64,000 nucleotides of DNA from assembly GCF_014645735.1 (NCBI RefSeq), contig NZ_BMMH01000001.1:310001-374000 (forward strand), read 5' to 3'. The stretch comes from Nocardia jinanensis. Lineage in GTDB: Bacteria; Actinomycetota; Actinomycetes; Mycobacteriales; Mycobacteriaceae. Both the position numbers and the translations under genes were made by a program. Numbering within the stretch: the first letter of the stretch is position 1; each line of letters begins with the position of its first letter. This document shows positions 56,127 through 64,000 of the stretch, piece by piece. The notes beneath the pieces were generated by a model. That model was not told the origin of the DNA. It did no database searches and saw only the letters and a program-made list of their open reading frames with translations.

Positions 56127-57599
56127 TCACGGATTACGGACCGGGGTTTCCGCGGCGGCCGGTTCTTCGAGTCGGGCCGGGGCCGGGCGTGCACGCAGTA
56201 CGATCGCGCCGAACAGAGCGGCCATCACGCTGAAGCCGGCGCTCACCCACGCCCCCACCGACACCGCGTCGGTGAAAGCGGTCTTCGCGGCGTCGGTGTA
56301 TCCGAGTTCGAATGCCGCACCGATGGATGCACGGGCTGCCGAAGGCGCGTCGGCCGGCATCTGCGCGGTGAAGACCCCGGCCAGCACACTGCCCAGGATC
56401 GCGATACTCAATGCCATACCCACCTGCTGCAGAGTGTCGTTCAAGGCCGAGCCCACTCCCGCGTGCCGTAGCGGGATGGCGTTCATGATCGCGGTGTAGG
56501 CGGCCGGTCCGGCCAGACCGCCACCGATACCCATGACCAGCATGCTGGCCAGCACCCACAGGTATCCGGTGCCGACGGCCAGGATCGTGAAGGCGACGGC
56601 CATGACCGCCAACCCCGCGACGATCAGTGTCTTGTTCGCGAGATTCCTGCCCAGGGTGGCGCCGAGCCCGTTGAACACCGCGCCCGCCAGGGCGTAGGGC
56701 AGCAGCGCGAGACCGGCTTTCATCGGACCGTAGCCGAGTACGAATTGCAGGTACTGGGTGAGCATCAGCATCACGGCGCCCATACCGAACACCATGAGCA
56801 GCACGGTGGCGCAGGTCCCGGTGAAGTCGCGGTCGGCGAACAGTCCCAGTGGCAGCATCGGGTGTTCCTGCCGACGCTCCCACAGCACGAACGCGACGGC
56901 GGACACAACCGCCAGCACCAGTACCGGGATGTTCCACTCCCGCTCGATGATCAGGTACACGGTGGAGGCGAGAGCCAGGATCGACAACACCACAGCCACC
57001 CCGTCGATCGGGCGTTGTTCACCTCTGGTCTCGGGCATCAGCACGAGGGCGGCGACGATCGCCAGGACGGCCACCGGAATATTCAGCAGGAACACCGAAC
57101 CCCACCAGTAGCGCTCCAGCAGCAGACCGCCCAGCGTAGGGCCGGCGACGATCCCGAGGATCGAGACGGTCGACCATGCCGCCAGCGCCATCCGGCGTTC
57201 GTCCTCGTCGAATGTGGTCATCAGGATCGACAGCGTCGAGGGCATCAGCAACGCCCCGCCGACACCCATGACGGCCCGGGCGGCGACGACCTGCCACGGT
57301 TCCGTCGCCAGCACCGCGGCCGATGAGCCCACGCCCAGGACTATCAGGCCGAGGATCAACATCAGCCGGCGGCCGAACCGGTCCGACAGGCTGCCCGCGG
57401 TGAGCAGTAGCCCGGCGAAGACCAGTACATAGGAATCGAGGATCCACTGGATATCGGAGGGGGTGGCGTCGAGTTCCCGGATCAGCGACGGGATCGCGAT
57501 ATTCAGCACGGTGCTGTCGATCATCAGCACCATCAGCGCCAGGCAGAGCGCGGCGAGGACGAGCCAGCGGCGCGGGTCTCGTACAGTGTTCGAGTTCAC
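56127..57599 (-). CDS. DHA2-type (14-helix) MFS drug efflux transporter
   Basis: The 490-residue EmrB/QacA-type antiporter shows the family motifs VLMIDSTVLNIAIPSLIRELDATPSDIQWILDSYVLVFAGLLLTAGSLSDRFGRR and AVMGVGGALLMPSTLSILMTTF, with VAGPTLGGLLLERYWWGSVFLLNIPV (motif C). It should expel drugs or toxic metabolites using the proton gradient. GTG 57599 overlaps a TetR operator. The divergent TetR gene and three phased palindromes show the control. Confidence 0.92.
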   Translation of the reverse strand: MNSNTVRDPRRWLVLAALCLALMVLMIDSTVLNIAIPSLIRELDATPSDIQWILDSYVLVFAGLLLTAGSLSDRFGRRLMLILGLIVLGVGSSAAVLATEPWQVVAARAVMGVGGALLMPSTLSILMTTFDEDERRMALAAWSTVSILGIVAGPTLGGLLLERYWWGSVFLLNIPVAVLAIVAALVLMPETRGEQRPIDGVAVVLSILALASTVYLIIEREWNIPVLVLAVVSAVAFVLWERRQEHPMLPLGLFADRDFTGTCATVLLMVFGMGAVMLMLTQYLQFVLGYGPMKAGLALLPYALAGAVFNGLGATLGRNLANKTLIVAGLAVMAVAFTILAVGTGYLWVLASMLVMGIGGGLAGPAAYTAIMNAIPLRHAGVGSALNDTLQQVGMALSIAILGSVLAGVFTAQMPADAPSAARASIGAAFELGYTDAAKTAFTDAVSVGAWVSAGFSVMAALFGAIVLRARPAPARLEEPAAAETPVRNP

Positions 57600-57634
57600 T
57601 CGCACACTGTACGACGAAATCGCACACTGTGCGA
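57579..57634. promoter_or_regulatory. three phased TetR operators between efflux pump and repressor
   Basis: Three 15-bp sites of one pattern: TCGTACA-G-TGTTCGA (57579-57593), TCGCACA-C-TGTACGA (57600-57614) and TCGCACA-C-TGTGCGA (57620-57634, perfect). Starts are 21 and 20 bp apart, two helical turns, so proteins would line up on one DNA face. The first site lies inside the start of the efflux gene. Confidence 0.82.
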
Positions 57635-57653
57635 CAGCAGTTAGGATCGAACT

Positions 57654-58412
57654 GTGGCCGACCAGTTCAGTAGCGTGTGGACCCGCACCCCCCGCCCACC
57701 CAGGACCTCGGGCCTGGACCGGGAACGGATCGTGCGGGCGGCGGTGGCGATCCTGGACAAGGAAGGTCTGGACGCGCTCAGCATGCGCAGACTCGGCGCC
57801 GAACTCGGGGCGGGCGCCACCAGCGTGTACTGGCATGTCGCGAACAAGAACGAGTTGCTCGAACTCGCGCTGGACGAGATCTGGGGGGCGATCGACGACG
57901 CCGGTCTGGAGCGAGCCTCGGGTCTGCGCGGGCTGCTCAGTACCTTCGCCTACAACTTCCGCAGTGCGTTGCTGGCCCACCCGTGGTCGGCGACACTCAT
58001 CGGCCAGATCCCGAGTTTCGGCCCCCAGGCCTTCCGGCTGACCGAGCGGCTACGCCTGGCATTCACCGATGCGGGCTTCCGAGGCCTGGACGTCTACCTG
58101 GCCAGCGGCACCATCACCAGTTTCGTACTCGGCCAGGTCGTCCCGTTGATCGCGATGGAGAAAGCCCACGGCGGTCCCGTCGACCAGGACCAGGTGCGGC
58201 AGATCCTGGAGCAACTGAGTACGGATTATCCGCAGATGCGCGCCGACTACCGGACACTCATGTCGGAGGATTCCGCCCTCGGCAATGCGATCGGCTTCGA
58301 TTTCGGTTTGCTGTGCCTACTGGACGGGCTGGAGGCCCGGCTACACGCCCAGCAGGCCGCGGACCCGGCGAACACGGTCCCGGACACGGCCGACGAATCC
58401 CGACACCCGTGA
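57654..58412 (+). CDS. TetR-family repressor (TetR_C type)
   Basis: The 252-residue regulator has LDRERIVRAAVAILDKEGLDALSMRRLGAELGAGATSVYWHVANKNELLELALDEIWG as DNA-binding domain, followed by a TetR-class C-terminal ligand domain. GTG 57654 lies 6 bases after TAGGAT, which can act as a -10 box for a leaderless mRNA or contain AGGA as ribosome site. It should repress the divergent efflux pump through the three sites at 57579-57634. Confidence 0.92.
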   Translation: MADQFSSVWTRTPRPPRTSGLDRERIVRAAVAILDKEGLDALSMRRLGAELGAGATSVYWHVANKNELLELALDEIWGAIDDAGLERASGLRGLLSTFAYNFRSALLAHPWSATLIGQIPSFGPQAFRLTERLRLAFTDAGFRGLDVYLASGTITSFVLGQVVPLIAMEKAHGGPVDQDQVRQILEQLSTDYPQMRADYRTLMSEDSALGNAIGFDFGLLCLLDGLEARLHAQQAADPANTVPDTADESRHP

Positions 58413-58767
58413 CAACCGCCGGCGCGCACCGGCGAATCCGGAAGGAAAGCGTGCTCCCCGACAGCGCTGTGGACGCGGCTCGGGATCTGTTCGGCGCGGC
58501 GGACGGCGGCGCGGGCGTGTGATCGTGCGGTCCACGTAACGGTAAGGTCTCGGCAAGATCGAAAATCACATATTCGGTAAGAACCGTTGCCCGGGATGCG
58601 GTGGTCGGCGGTCGGCTTCTAGGCTCGCGGAGGGTCGCCGCCCGAGTATCCGCAACCACGGCGGCTCGTCCGGATACGGCGTTACAGCGACGCCGCACGC
58701 ATCGCCCGGCCAACGGAGTGCCGGCACCGATACCGCCCCCGAGGGCCGACGACTTCGAAGGATCCCC
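58413..58767. other. intergenic region upstream of the MPT63-like gene
   Basis: 355 bases without a convincing gene. A short frame at 58451-58522 (about 23 codons) has no similarity I recognise. An AT-richer patch at about 58555-58585 may contain the promoter of the secreted-protein gene. Confidence 0.45.
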
Positions 58768-59259
58768 GTGAAAAAGACCGTCATGGCCGCCGCTGCCGTT
58801 GTTCTGCCGCTGTTCTCGGCCACCGCCGCTGTCGCCGAGCCGGTACCGGTGATACCCGAACCGCCGGTGGCGGTCGCCGCGGACCCCGTTCCCGCCGGGC
58901 CGCTGGGCACCACATTCCCGGTCCGCACCGGGGGCGATATGGCCGTCACCGTCGGTGCCGCCGATACCGAGGTCGCGCCGCGCGCCGAAGGTCAGCAGGT
59001 ACTCGTCTACGACGTCACCGCCGAACAGACCTCGGGCAACCCCTACTTCCTGCCGACGCTCGACCTGCGCATGGTGACTGCCGACGGGACGACCGTGTAT
59101 CCGCTGACCGATGTGCCCGGTGCGTACCCGTCCGGCTTCCTGGAGCCTGGTCAGCCGCGCCACGGACTGGTGGCCTTCGGCATCGACGAGAAGCAGACAC
59201 CGGCAAAGATCCTCTTCGCCACCAGCGACTACTTCGTGCAGAGCAGCTGGATCCTCTGA
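58768..59259 (+). CDS. secreted MPT63-like (immunoglobulin-fold) protein
   Basis: The 163-residue protein has a Sec signal peptide (MKKTVMAAAAVVLPLFSATAAVAEP) and a beta-rich mature part: VTAEQTSGNPYFLPTLDLRMVTADGTTVYPLTD, then GQPRHGLVAFGIDEKQTPAKILFATSDYFVQSSWIL. Layout and length resemble the mycobacterial MPT63/DUF1942 family, an extracellular Ig-like fold of unknown function. GTG 58768 follows AAGGA. It converges on cobN. Confidence 0.7.
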   Translation: MKKTVMAAAAVVLPLFSATAAVAEPVPVIPEPPVAVAADPVPAGPLGTTFPVRTGGDMAVTVGAADTEVAPRAEGQQVLVYDVTAEQTSGNPYFLPTLDLRMVTADGTTVYPLTDVPGAYPSGFLEPGQPRHGLVAFGIDEKQTPAKILFATSDYFVQSSWIL

Positions 59260-59274
59260 CGCCGTATCGGCGGG

Positions 59275-62200
59275 TTACTCGAGCTCGCCCTCGGTCTCCA
59301 GGTAGACCTGGCGCAACCGGTCCAGGGTCTCCGATTCCGGGCTGGCCCACAACTTTCGTTCGGCCGCTTCGAGAAGGCGTTCGGCGATGCCGTGCAGCGC
59401 CCACGGGTTGGACTGCTCCATGAACTTGCGATTCGTCTCGTCGAAGACATAGCTGTCGGCGAGTTTCTCGTACATCCAGTCGGCGATCACATCGGTGGTC
59501 GCGTCGTAGCCGAACAGATAGTCGACCGTGGCCGCCATCTCGAAAGCGCCCTTGTAGCCGTGCCGGCGCATGGCCTCGAGCCAGCGTGGATTCACCACCC
59601 GGGCCCGGAACACCCGGGTGGTCTCCTCCGACAGGGTGCGGGTGCGCACCGCGTCCGGGCGGGTGCTGTCACCGATATAGGCCTCCGGGTTCTTCCCGGT
59701 CAGCGCGCGCACCGTGGCGACCATGCCGCCGTGGTACTGGAAGTAGTCGTCGGAGTCGGCGATATCGTGCTCGCGGGTATCAGTGTTCTTGGCGGCCACC
59801 GCGATCCGGCGGTACGCGGTGCGCATATCGTCGGCTGCCGGGGCGCCGTCGAGGTCGCGCCCGTAGGCGTAGCCGCCCCAGGTGGTGTAGACCTGCGCGA
59901 GATCGTCGTCGGTACGCCAGCTCTTGGAATCGATCAGCTGGAGCAGGCCCGCGCCGTAGGTACCCGGTTTCGATCCGAAGATACGGGTGGTGGCACGGCG
60001 TTCGTCACCGTGCTCGGCGAGATCGGCGCGGGTGTGGGCGCGCACGTAGTTCGATTCCGCGGGCTCGTCCAGTTCGGCGACGAGTCGTACCGCGTCGTCG
60101 AGCAGAGCCAGCACATGAGGGAACGCATCGCGGAAGAAACCGCTGATACGCACCGTCACATCCACCCGCGGCCGGCCCAGTTCCGCGAGATCGATCACCT
60201 CGAGTGTGGTGACCCGGCGGCTGGCCTCGTCCCAGACCGGACGCACACCCAGCAGCGCCAGCACCTCGGCGATATCGTCGCCCGAGGTGCGCATGGCCGA
60301 GGTGCCCCACACCGAGAGACCCACGGAGCGCGGGTATTCGCCGTGATCGGCGAGGTAGCGCTCGAGTAGTGATTCCGCCATGGCCTGGCCGGTTTCCCAG
60401 GCCAGCCGCGACGGGACGGCCTTCGGGTCGACGGAGTAGAAGTTGCGGCCCGTGGGCAGCACGTTGATCAGGCCGCGCAGCGGGGAACCACTCGGACCGG
60501 CGGGAATGAAACCGCCGTTCAGCGCGTGCAGCACACGGTCGATCTCGATCCCGGTCCCGCGCAGCCGCGGCACCACCTCGGTCGCGGCGAAACGCAGCAC
60601 CGCGGCGACGGCCGCGCGGTCCGCACCGGCGGTGTCGAACAGTTCGGCCGCGTGAGCGTCCACGAGTTCGTCCACCGCGTCGGGCGCCCACCCGGCGGCC
60701 TGCAACGCGGCGACCAGTTTTCGCGCACGCGCCTCGACGGTATCGACCCGCTCCCGGGCCTCCCCACCGGATTCGCTGAGCCCCAGCGCCTCTCGCAGAC
60801 CCGGCACCGACACCTCCCCACCCCACAGCTGCCGCGCCCGCAGCATGGCCAGGACGAGGTCCACCTCACCGTCACCGGCCGGGGCGCGGCCGAGAATATG
60901 CAGGCCGTCGCGGATCTGGACGTCCTTGATCTCGCACAGCCAGCCGTCGACGTGCAGCAGCATATCGTCGAAGGATTCCTCGTCCGGGCGTTCGGCCAGC
61001 CCCAGATCGTGGTCCATTTTCGCGGCACGCATGAGCGTCCAGATCTGCTGCCGGATGGCGGGCAGTTTGGCCGGGTCCAGGGTCGAGATATTCGCGTGCT
61101 CGTCGAGCAGCTGTTCGAGCCGGGAGATATCACCGTAGCTCTCGGCACGCGCCATGGGCGGGATCAGGTGATCCACCAGGGTCGCGTGCGCGCGGCGTTT
61201 GGCCTGAGTACCCTCCCCCGGATCGTTCACCAGGAACGGGTAGATCAGCGGCAGATCCCCCAGGGCGGCATCGGTACCGCACGCCGCGGACATACCCAGG
61301 GTCTTACCTGGCAGCCATTCCAGGTTGCCGTGCTTACCCAGATGCACCATCGCGTCGGCGCCGAAGCCACCGGCCTCGGGATCGGTGGAAAGCCAGCGGT
61401 AGGCGGCCAGGTAGTGATGGCTGGGCGGGAGATCGGGGTCATGGTAGATGGCGACCGGGTTCTCCCCGAAACCGCGCGGCGGCTGCACCATCAGCACCAC
61501 ATTGCCGAATCGCAGTGCGGCGATCACGATCTCGCCGCGGGGGTCGGCGGAGCGGTCGACATAGAGCTCACCCGGCGGCGGTCCCCACGCCTCGACGACC
61601 GCGGTGCGCAGTTCCCCGGGCAGGGTGTCGAACCAGGCGGTGTACACCTCGGCACCGATCCGCACGGGATTGCCTTCGAGCTGTTCGGCGGTGAGCCAGT
61701 CGGGATCCTGACCGCCTGCCGCGATGAGGGCGTGCATCAGCGCATCGCCGTCACGTTCCGCCAGGCCCGGGACCTCACCCGTGGCGCCGAGATCGTATCC
61801 GGCGGTACGCAGTTCGGTGAGCAGCGCGATGGTGCTGGCCGGAGTGTCGAGTCCGACGGCATTGCCGATCCGGGCGTGTTTGGTCGGATAGGCCGACATC
61901 ATGAGCGCCAGACGTTTGCGATCCGCGGGAATATGCCGCAGCCGTGCGTGCCGCACCGCGATCCCGGCGACCCGGGCTGCACGTTCGGCGTCGGGAACGT
62001 AGGTGGACAGTCCGTCGGAGTCGAACTCCTTGAAGGAGAACGGCACCGTGATGAGCCGGCCGTCGAACTCGGGCACCGCGACCTGGGTCGCCACATCCAG
62101 GGGAGACAGTCCGTCGTCGTTGGCCTCCCACTGGGCACGACCACTGGTCAGGCACAACCCCTGCAGGATCGGAACATCCAGTTCGGCGAGGGCTCCGATA

Positions 62201-62907
62201 TCCCAGGCCTCGTCGTCGCCGCCCGCCGAGGCGAGTGCCGGTTTACTGCCGCCCGCGGCCAGGACGGTGACCACCAGTGCGTCGGCCTGCCGGAGAGTGT
62301 CCAGCAGTTCGGGTTCGGCGGTACGCAGCGACGCGCAGTAGACAGGCACCGGTACCGCGCCGGCGTCCTCGATCGCGCCGCACAAGGCGTCGACATAGCC
62401 GGTGTTTCCGGCCAGATGCTGCGCCCGGTAGTAGACGACACCGACGATCGGTTTCCCGGCCACCGGTTCGGCATGTCGGGCAGTACGTTCGAGCCGGCCC
62501 CAACTGGGCAACTGCACCGGCGGCTCGAATCCGTGACCGGTGAGCAGAACCGTATCGGACAAGAAGTGGTGCAGCTGCCGCAGATTCTGCGGACCGCCGG
62601 CCGCCAGATAGTTGTGCGCGTCGGAAGCCACACCCACCGGCACGGTCGAACATTCCATGAGCTCGGCGTCGGGGGCCATCTCACCACCGACTGCCACCAC
62701 CGGCACACCGCTGGCCCGCACCGCGGCCAGACCGTCTTCCCAGGCCCGCTTACCGCCGAGAATTCGCACGATCACCAGATCGGCGTCCGCGAGCAGACCG
62801 GGCAGATCGTCCACCAGCAATCGGGCCGGATTACCCCACCGATAGTCGGCGCCGCTGGCGCGCGCGCTCAGTAGATCGGTATCGGAGGTGGACAGCAGCA
62901 GAATCAC
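59275..62907 (-). CDS. cobN: cobaltochelatase subunit CobN
   Basis: The 1,210-residue large subunit of aerobic cobaltochelatase inserts Co2+ into hydrogenobyrinic acid a,c-diamide in B12 synthesis. Family landmarks: MILLLSTSDTDLLSARASGADYRWGNPARL, IVGVVYYRAQHLAGNTGYVDALCGAIEDAGAVPVPVYCASL, LMMSAYPTKHARIGNAVGLDTPAST, VHLGKHGNLEWLPGKTLGMS and the C-terminal LHGIAERLLEAAERKLW. Length is normal. No CobS/CobT-type ATPase gene is in the window. A cobalamin riboswitch lies just upstream, so expression should fall when B12 is abundant. Confidence 0.97.
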   Translation of the reverse strand: MILLLSTSDTDLLSARASGADYRWGNPARLLVDDLPGLLADADLVIVRILGGKRAWEDGLAAVRASGVPVVAVGGEMAPDAELMECSTVPVGVASDAHNYLAAGGPQNLRQLHHFLSDTVLLTGHGFEPPVQLPSWGRLERTARHAEPVAGKPIVGVVYYRAQHLAGNTGYVDALCGAIEDAGAVPVPVYCASLRTAEPELLDTLRQADALVVTVLAAGGSKPALASAGGDDEAWDIGALAELDVPILQGLCLTSGRAQWEANDDGLSPLDVATQVAVPEFDGRLITVPFSFKEFDSDGLSTYVPDAERAARVAGIAVRHARLRHIPADRKRLALMMSAYPTKHARIGNAVGLDTPASTIALLTELRTAGYDLGATGEVPGLAERDGDALMHALIAAGGQDPDWLTAEQLEGNPVRIGAEVYTAWFDTLPGELRTAVVEAWGPPPGELYVDRSADPRGEIVIAALRFGNVVLMVQPPRGFGENPVAIYHDPDLPPSHHYLAAYRWLSTDPEAGGFGADAMVHLGKHGNLEWLPGKTLGMSAACGTDAALGDLPLIYPFLVNDPGEGTQAKRRAHATLVDHLIPPMARAESYGDISRLEQLLDEHANISTLDPAKLPAIRQQIWTLMRAAKMDHDLGLAERPDEESFDDMLLHVDGWLCEIKDVQIRDGLHILGRAPAGDGEVDLVLAMLRARQLWGGEVSVPGLREALGLSESGGEARERVDTVEARARKLVAALQAAGWAPDAVDELVDAHAAELFDTAGADRAAVAAVLRFAATEVVPRLRGTGIEIDRVLHALNGGFIPAGPSGSPLRGLINVLPTGRNFYSVDPKAVPSRLAWETGQAMAESLLERYLADHGEYPRSVGLSVWGTSAMRTSGDDIAEVLALLGVRPVWDEASRRVTTLEVIDLAELGRPRVDVTVRISGFFRDAFPHVLALLDDAVRLVAELDEPAESNYVRAHTRADLAEHGDERRATTRIFGSKPGTYGAGLLQLIDSKSWRTDDDLAQVYTTWGGYAYGRDLDGAPAADDMRTAYRRIAVAAKNTDTREHDIADSDDYFQYHGGMVATVRALTGKNPEAYIGDSTRPDAVRTRTLSEETTRVFRARVVNPRWLEAMRRHGYKGAFEMAATVDYLFGYDATTDVIADWMYEKLADSYVFDETNRKFMEQSNPWALHGIAERLLEAAERKLWASPESETLDRLRQVYLETEGELE

Positions 62908-62954
62908 AGCGATGACCTTCCTGGGGTGACGCGCCCGTGGGGGGTTGTGTGCTC

Positions 62955-63070
62955 GCCGGAGAGGGTCTGGCTGTGTCAGTGGCGCGACCGCACCGGAGTT
63001 CCACCGGTTTCCTCGTGGCCCGTCGAGCCCCCGGATGCTACCGCGAACACCGCGGCCCTCCTTTCCCCGG
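62955..63070 (-). promoter_or_regulatory. cobalamin riboswitch upstream of cobN
   Basis: On the minus strand: GGAAACCGGTGGAACTCCGG, then the B12 box GTGCGGTCGCGCCACTGACA, then AGCCAGACCC. This is the cobalamin riboswitch core in the form usual for actinobacteria. The cobN ATG follows within about 60 bases, so it probably masks translation. It shares the intergenic region with the divergent thioesterase gene. Confidence 0.9.
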
Positions 63071-63128
63071 CTGCCCGCTCCCTACGCTCACTTGCCGATC
63101 CACCCACATCGAGGGTTAGCTGCACGCC

Positions 63129-63530
63129 ATGACCGACGACGCGGGTACCGCGCTCTTCCACCAGTCCATGCCCTTCACCGAGCGCCTCGGCATCGAGGTC
63201 CTCGAGCACGGCCCCGCCCTGGTGCGCAGCCGCATCGCCTGGGACGCGACACTGTGCACGCTCGGCGGAGCGCTGCACGGCGGTGTGCTGATGGCGCTGG
63301 CGGATTCGACCGCCGCGGTCTGCGCGTTCCTCAATTTGCCCGAGGGCGCCCAGGCGACCACCACGGTGGAATCGAAGACGAACTTCCTACGCGCTGTGCG
63401 GTCGGGTCACGCCGAGGCCTCGTCTCGTCCGCTCCAGGCCGGACGGTCGTTCATCGTGGTCGAGACCGAGGTGCGCGATGAGGCGGGCACGCTGGTCGCG
63501 AAGGTGACCCAGACCCAGGCGGTGCGCTGA
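63129..63530 (+). CDS. PaaI-type hotdog-fold thioesterase
   Basis: The 133-residue hotdog protein has the PaaI/YdiI pattern: HQSMPFTERLGIEVLEHGPALVRSRIAW, TLGGALHGGVLMALADSTAAVCAFLN (catalytic loop), TTVESKTNFLRAV and FIVVETEVRDEAGTLVAKVTQTQAV. It should hydrolyse an acyl-CoA thioester in the cytoplasm. Substrate unknown. ATG 63129 matches the family start. Confidence 0.88.
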   Translation: MTDDAGTALFHQSMPFTERLGIEVLEHGPALVRSRIAWDATLCTLGGALHGGVLMALADSTAAVCAFLNLPEGAQATTTVESKTNFLRAVRSGHAEASSRPLQAGRSFIVVETEVRDEAGTLVAKVTQTQAVR

Positions 63531-63565
63531 ACCGGCCCTGCCGGGCGCCGTATCCTGGTCGGATC

Positions 63566-64000
63566 ATGGCACGTACCGATCCCGATTCCTGCCCCGGTGT
63601 CCTGCGCCTGCACGAGGCCGCCGACGGCCCGCTGGCGCGGGTCCGGGTCCCGGGGGGCACGCTCACGCCCGAACAGTTGCAGACGCTCGCCGCGGCGGCC
63701 CACGATCTCGCGGACGGCGCTGTCGAACTGACCTCGCGCGGCAATATCCAACTGCGCCGGATCCGGGATACGAACGCACTCGCCGAACGTCTGGCCGCGG
63801 CCGGCCTGCTACCGAGCCGGACCCATGAGCGGGTGCGCAATATCATCGCCTCTCCCCTGTCCGGACGAGTCGGTGACCACCCTGATATCCGGCCGCTGGT
63901 GGCCGCGCTGGACACGGGTCTGCTCGGCTCGCCGCGACTGGCCGCACTGCCCGGCCGGGTGCTGTTCACCCTGGACGACGGCCGCGGTGATGTGAGCCCG
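63566..64000 (+). CDS. cobG: precorrin-3B synthase CobG (3' end outside window)
   Basis: The frame runs from ATG 63566 to the window edge (145 codons). It matches the N-terminal half of CobG, a sirohaem/4Fe-4S enzyme of the nitrite/sulfite reductase family that makes precorrin-3B: CPGVLRLHEAADGPLARVRVPGG, ELTSRGNIQLRRI, then RNIIASPLSGR. The cysteine cluster lies further on and is not visible. In M. tuberculosis cobG also follows cobN in the opposite direction. Confidence 0.92.
   Translation, partial: MARTDPDSCPGVLRLHEAADGPLARVRVPGGTLTPEQLQTLAAAAHDLADGAVELTSRGNIQLRRIRDTNALAERLAAAGLLPSRTHERVRNIIASPLSGRVGDHPDIRPLVAALDTGLLGSPRLAALPGRVLFTLDDGRGDVSP

Noticed and set aside
58451-58522. Short ORF of about 23 codons after the TetR gene
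   Set aside because: No ribosome site of note, no recognisable similarity and no conservation information.
60526-62874. A 782-codon open frame on the plus strand
   Set aside because: Antisense shadow of cobN; no recognisable domain.
1-64000. CRISPR arrays, insertion sequences, tRNA or rRNA genes
   Set aside because: No direct-repeat array, transposase frame, tRNA cloverleaf or rRNA-like stretch was recognised on reading both strands.

Overview
The window is a high-GC actinobacterial chromosome segment, best explained as Nocardia or a close relative in the Mycobacteriales. Supporting signs are rbpA, lnt, fxsA and cobN/cobG in the same relative order as I remember for Mycobacterium tuberculosis Rv2050-Rv2064, two split-barrel F420-type proteins, a mycofactocin-coupled dehydrogenase, an MPT63-like secreted protein, and many GTG starts. 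No rRNA, tRNA, CRISPR array or intact insertion sequence was seen.

Left part (1-12.5 kb): a minus-strand operon encodes a Tat-type lipoprotein solute-binding protein (SBP family 5), a SAM methyltransferase, two Dpp/Nik-type permeases, a fused double ATPase and an NtaA/EmoA-type flavin monooxygenase. A cobalamin riboswitch lies in its 5' leader. This suggests uptake and dismantling of a cobalt chelate when B12 is scarce. Then come a GT9 glycosyltransferase, an ArsR regulator, an M23 peptidase, an integral membrane protein, a zinc-finger protein and rbpA.

Middle part (12.5-32 kb): a three-gene minus-strand operon holds a 4,514-residue four-module NRPS followed by a DrrAB-type exporter. The first module and the thioesterase look like EntF/DhbF, with a serine specificity code identical to EntF. 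Modules 2-4 are near-copies of one another. The operon sits between rbpA and lnt, where I would expect a ppm1-type mannosyltransferase. After it come lnt and an amidohydrolase.

Right part (32-58 kb): mostly small regulator-plus-target units with readable operators. These are PadR/VOC, TetR/oxidoreductase, XRE/methionine aminopeptidase (twin operators) and TetR/MFS (three phased operators). Also here are fxsA, a two-component system, TldD/TldE, an alpha/beta hydrolase behind a 17-codon leader peptide, a toxin/Imm8 pair, a polysaccharide deacetylase, a CYP157-like P450 lacking ExxR, and an AprAB-like flavoprotein/ferredoxin pair divergent from a NitT/TauT-type binding protein.

End (58-64 kb): an MPT63-like secreted protein, cobN with its own cobalamin riboswitch, a PaaI-type thioesterase and the start of cobG. 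The two riboswitches tie both ends of the window to the same B12/cobalt regulon.
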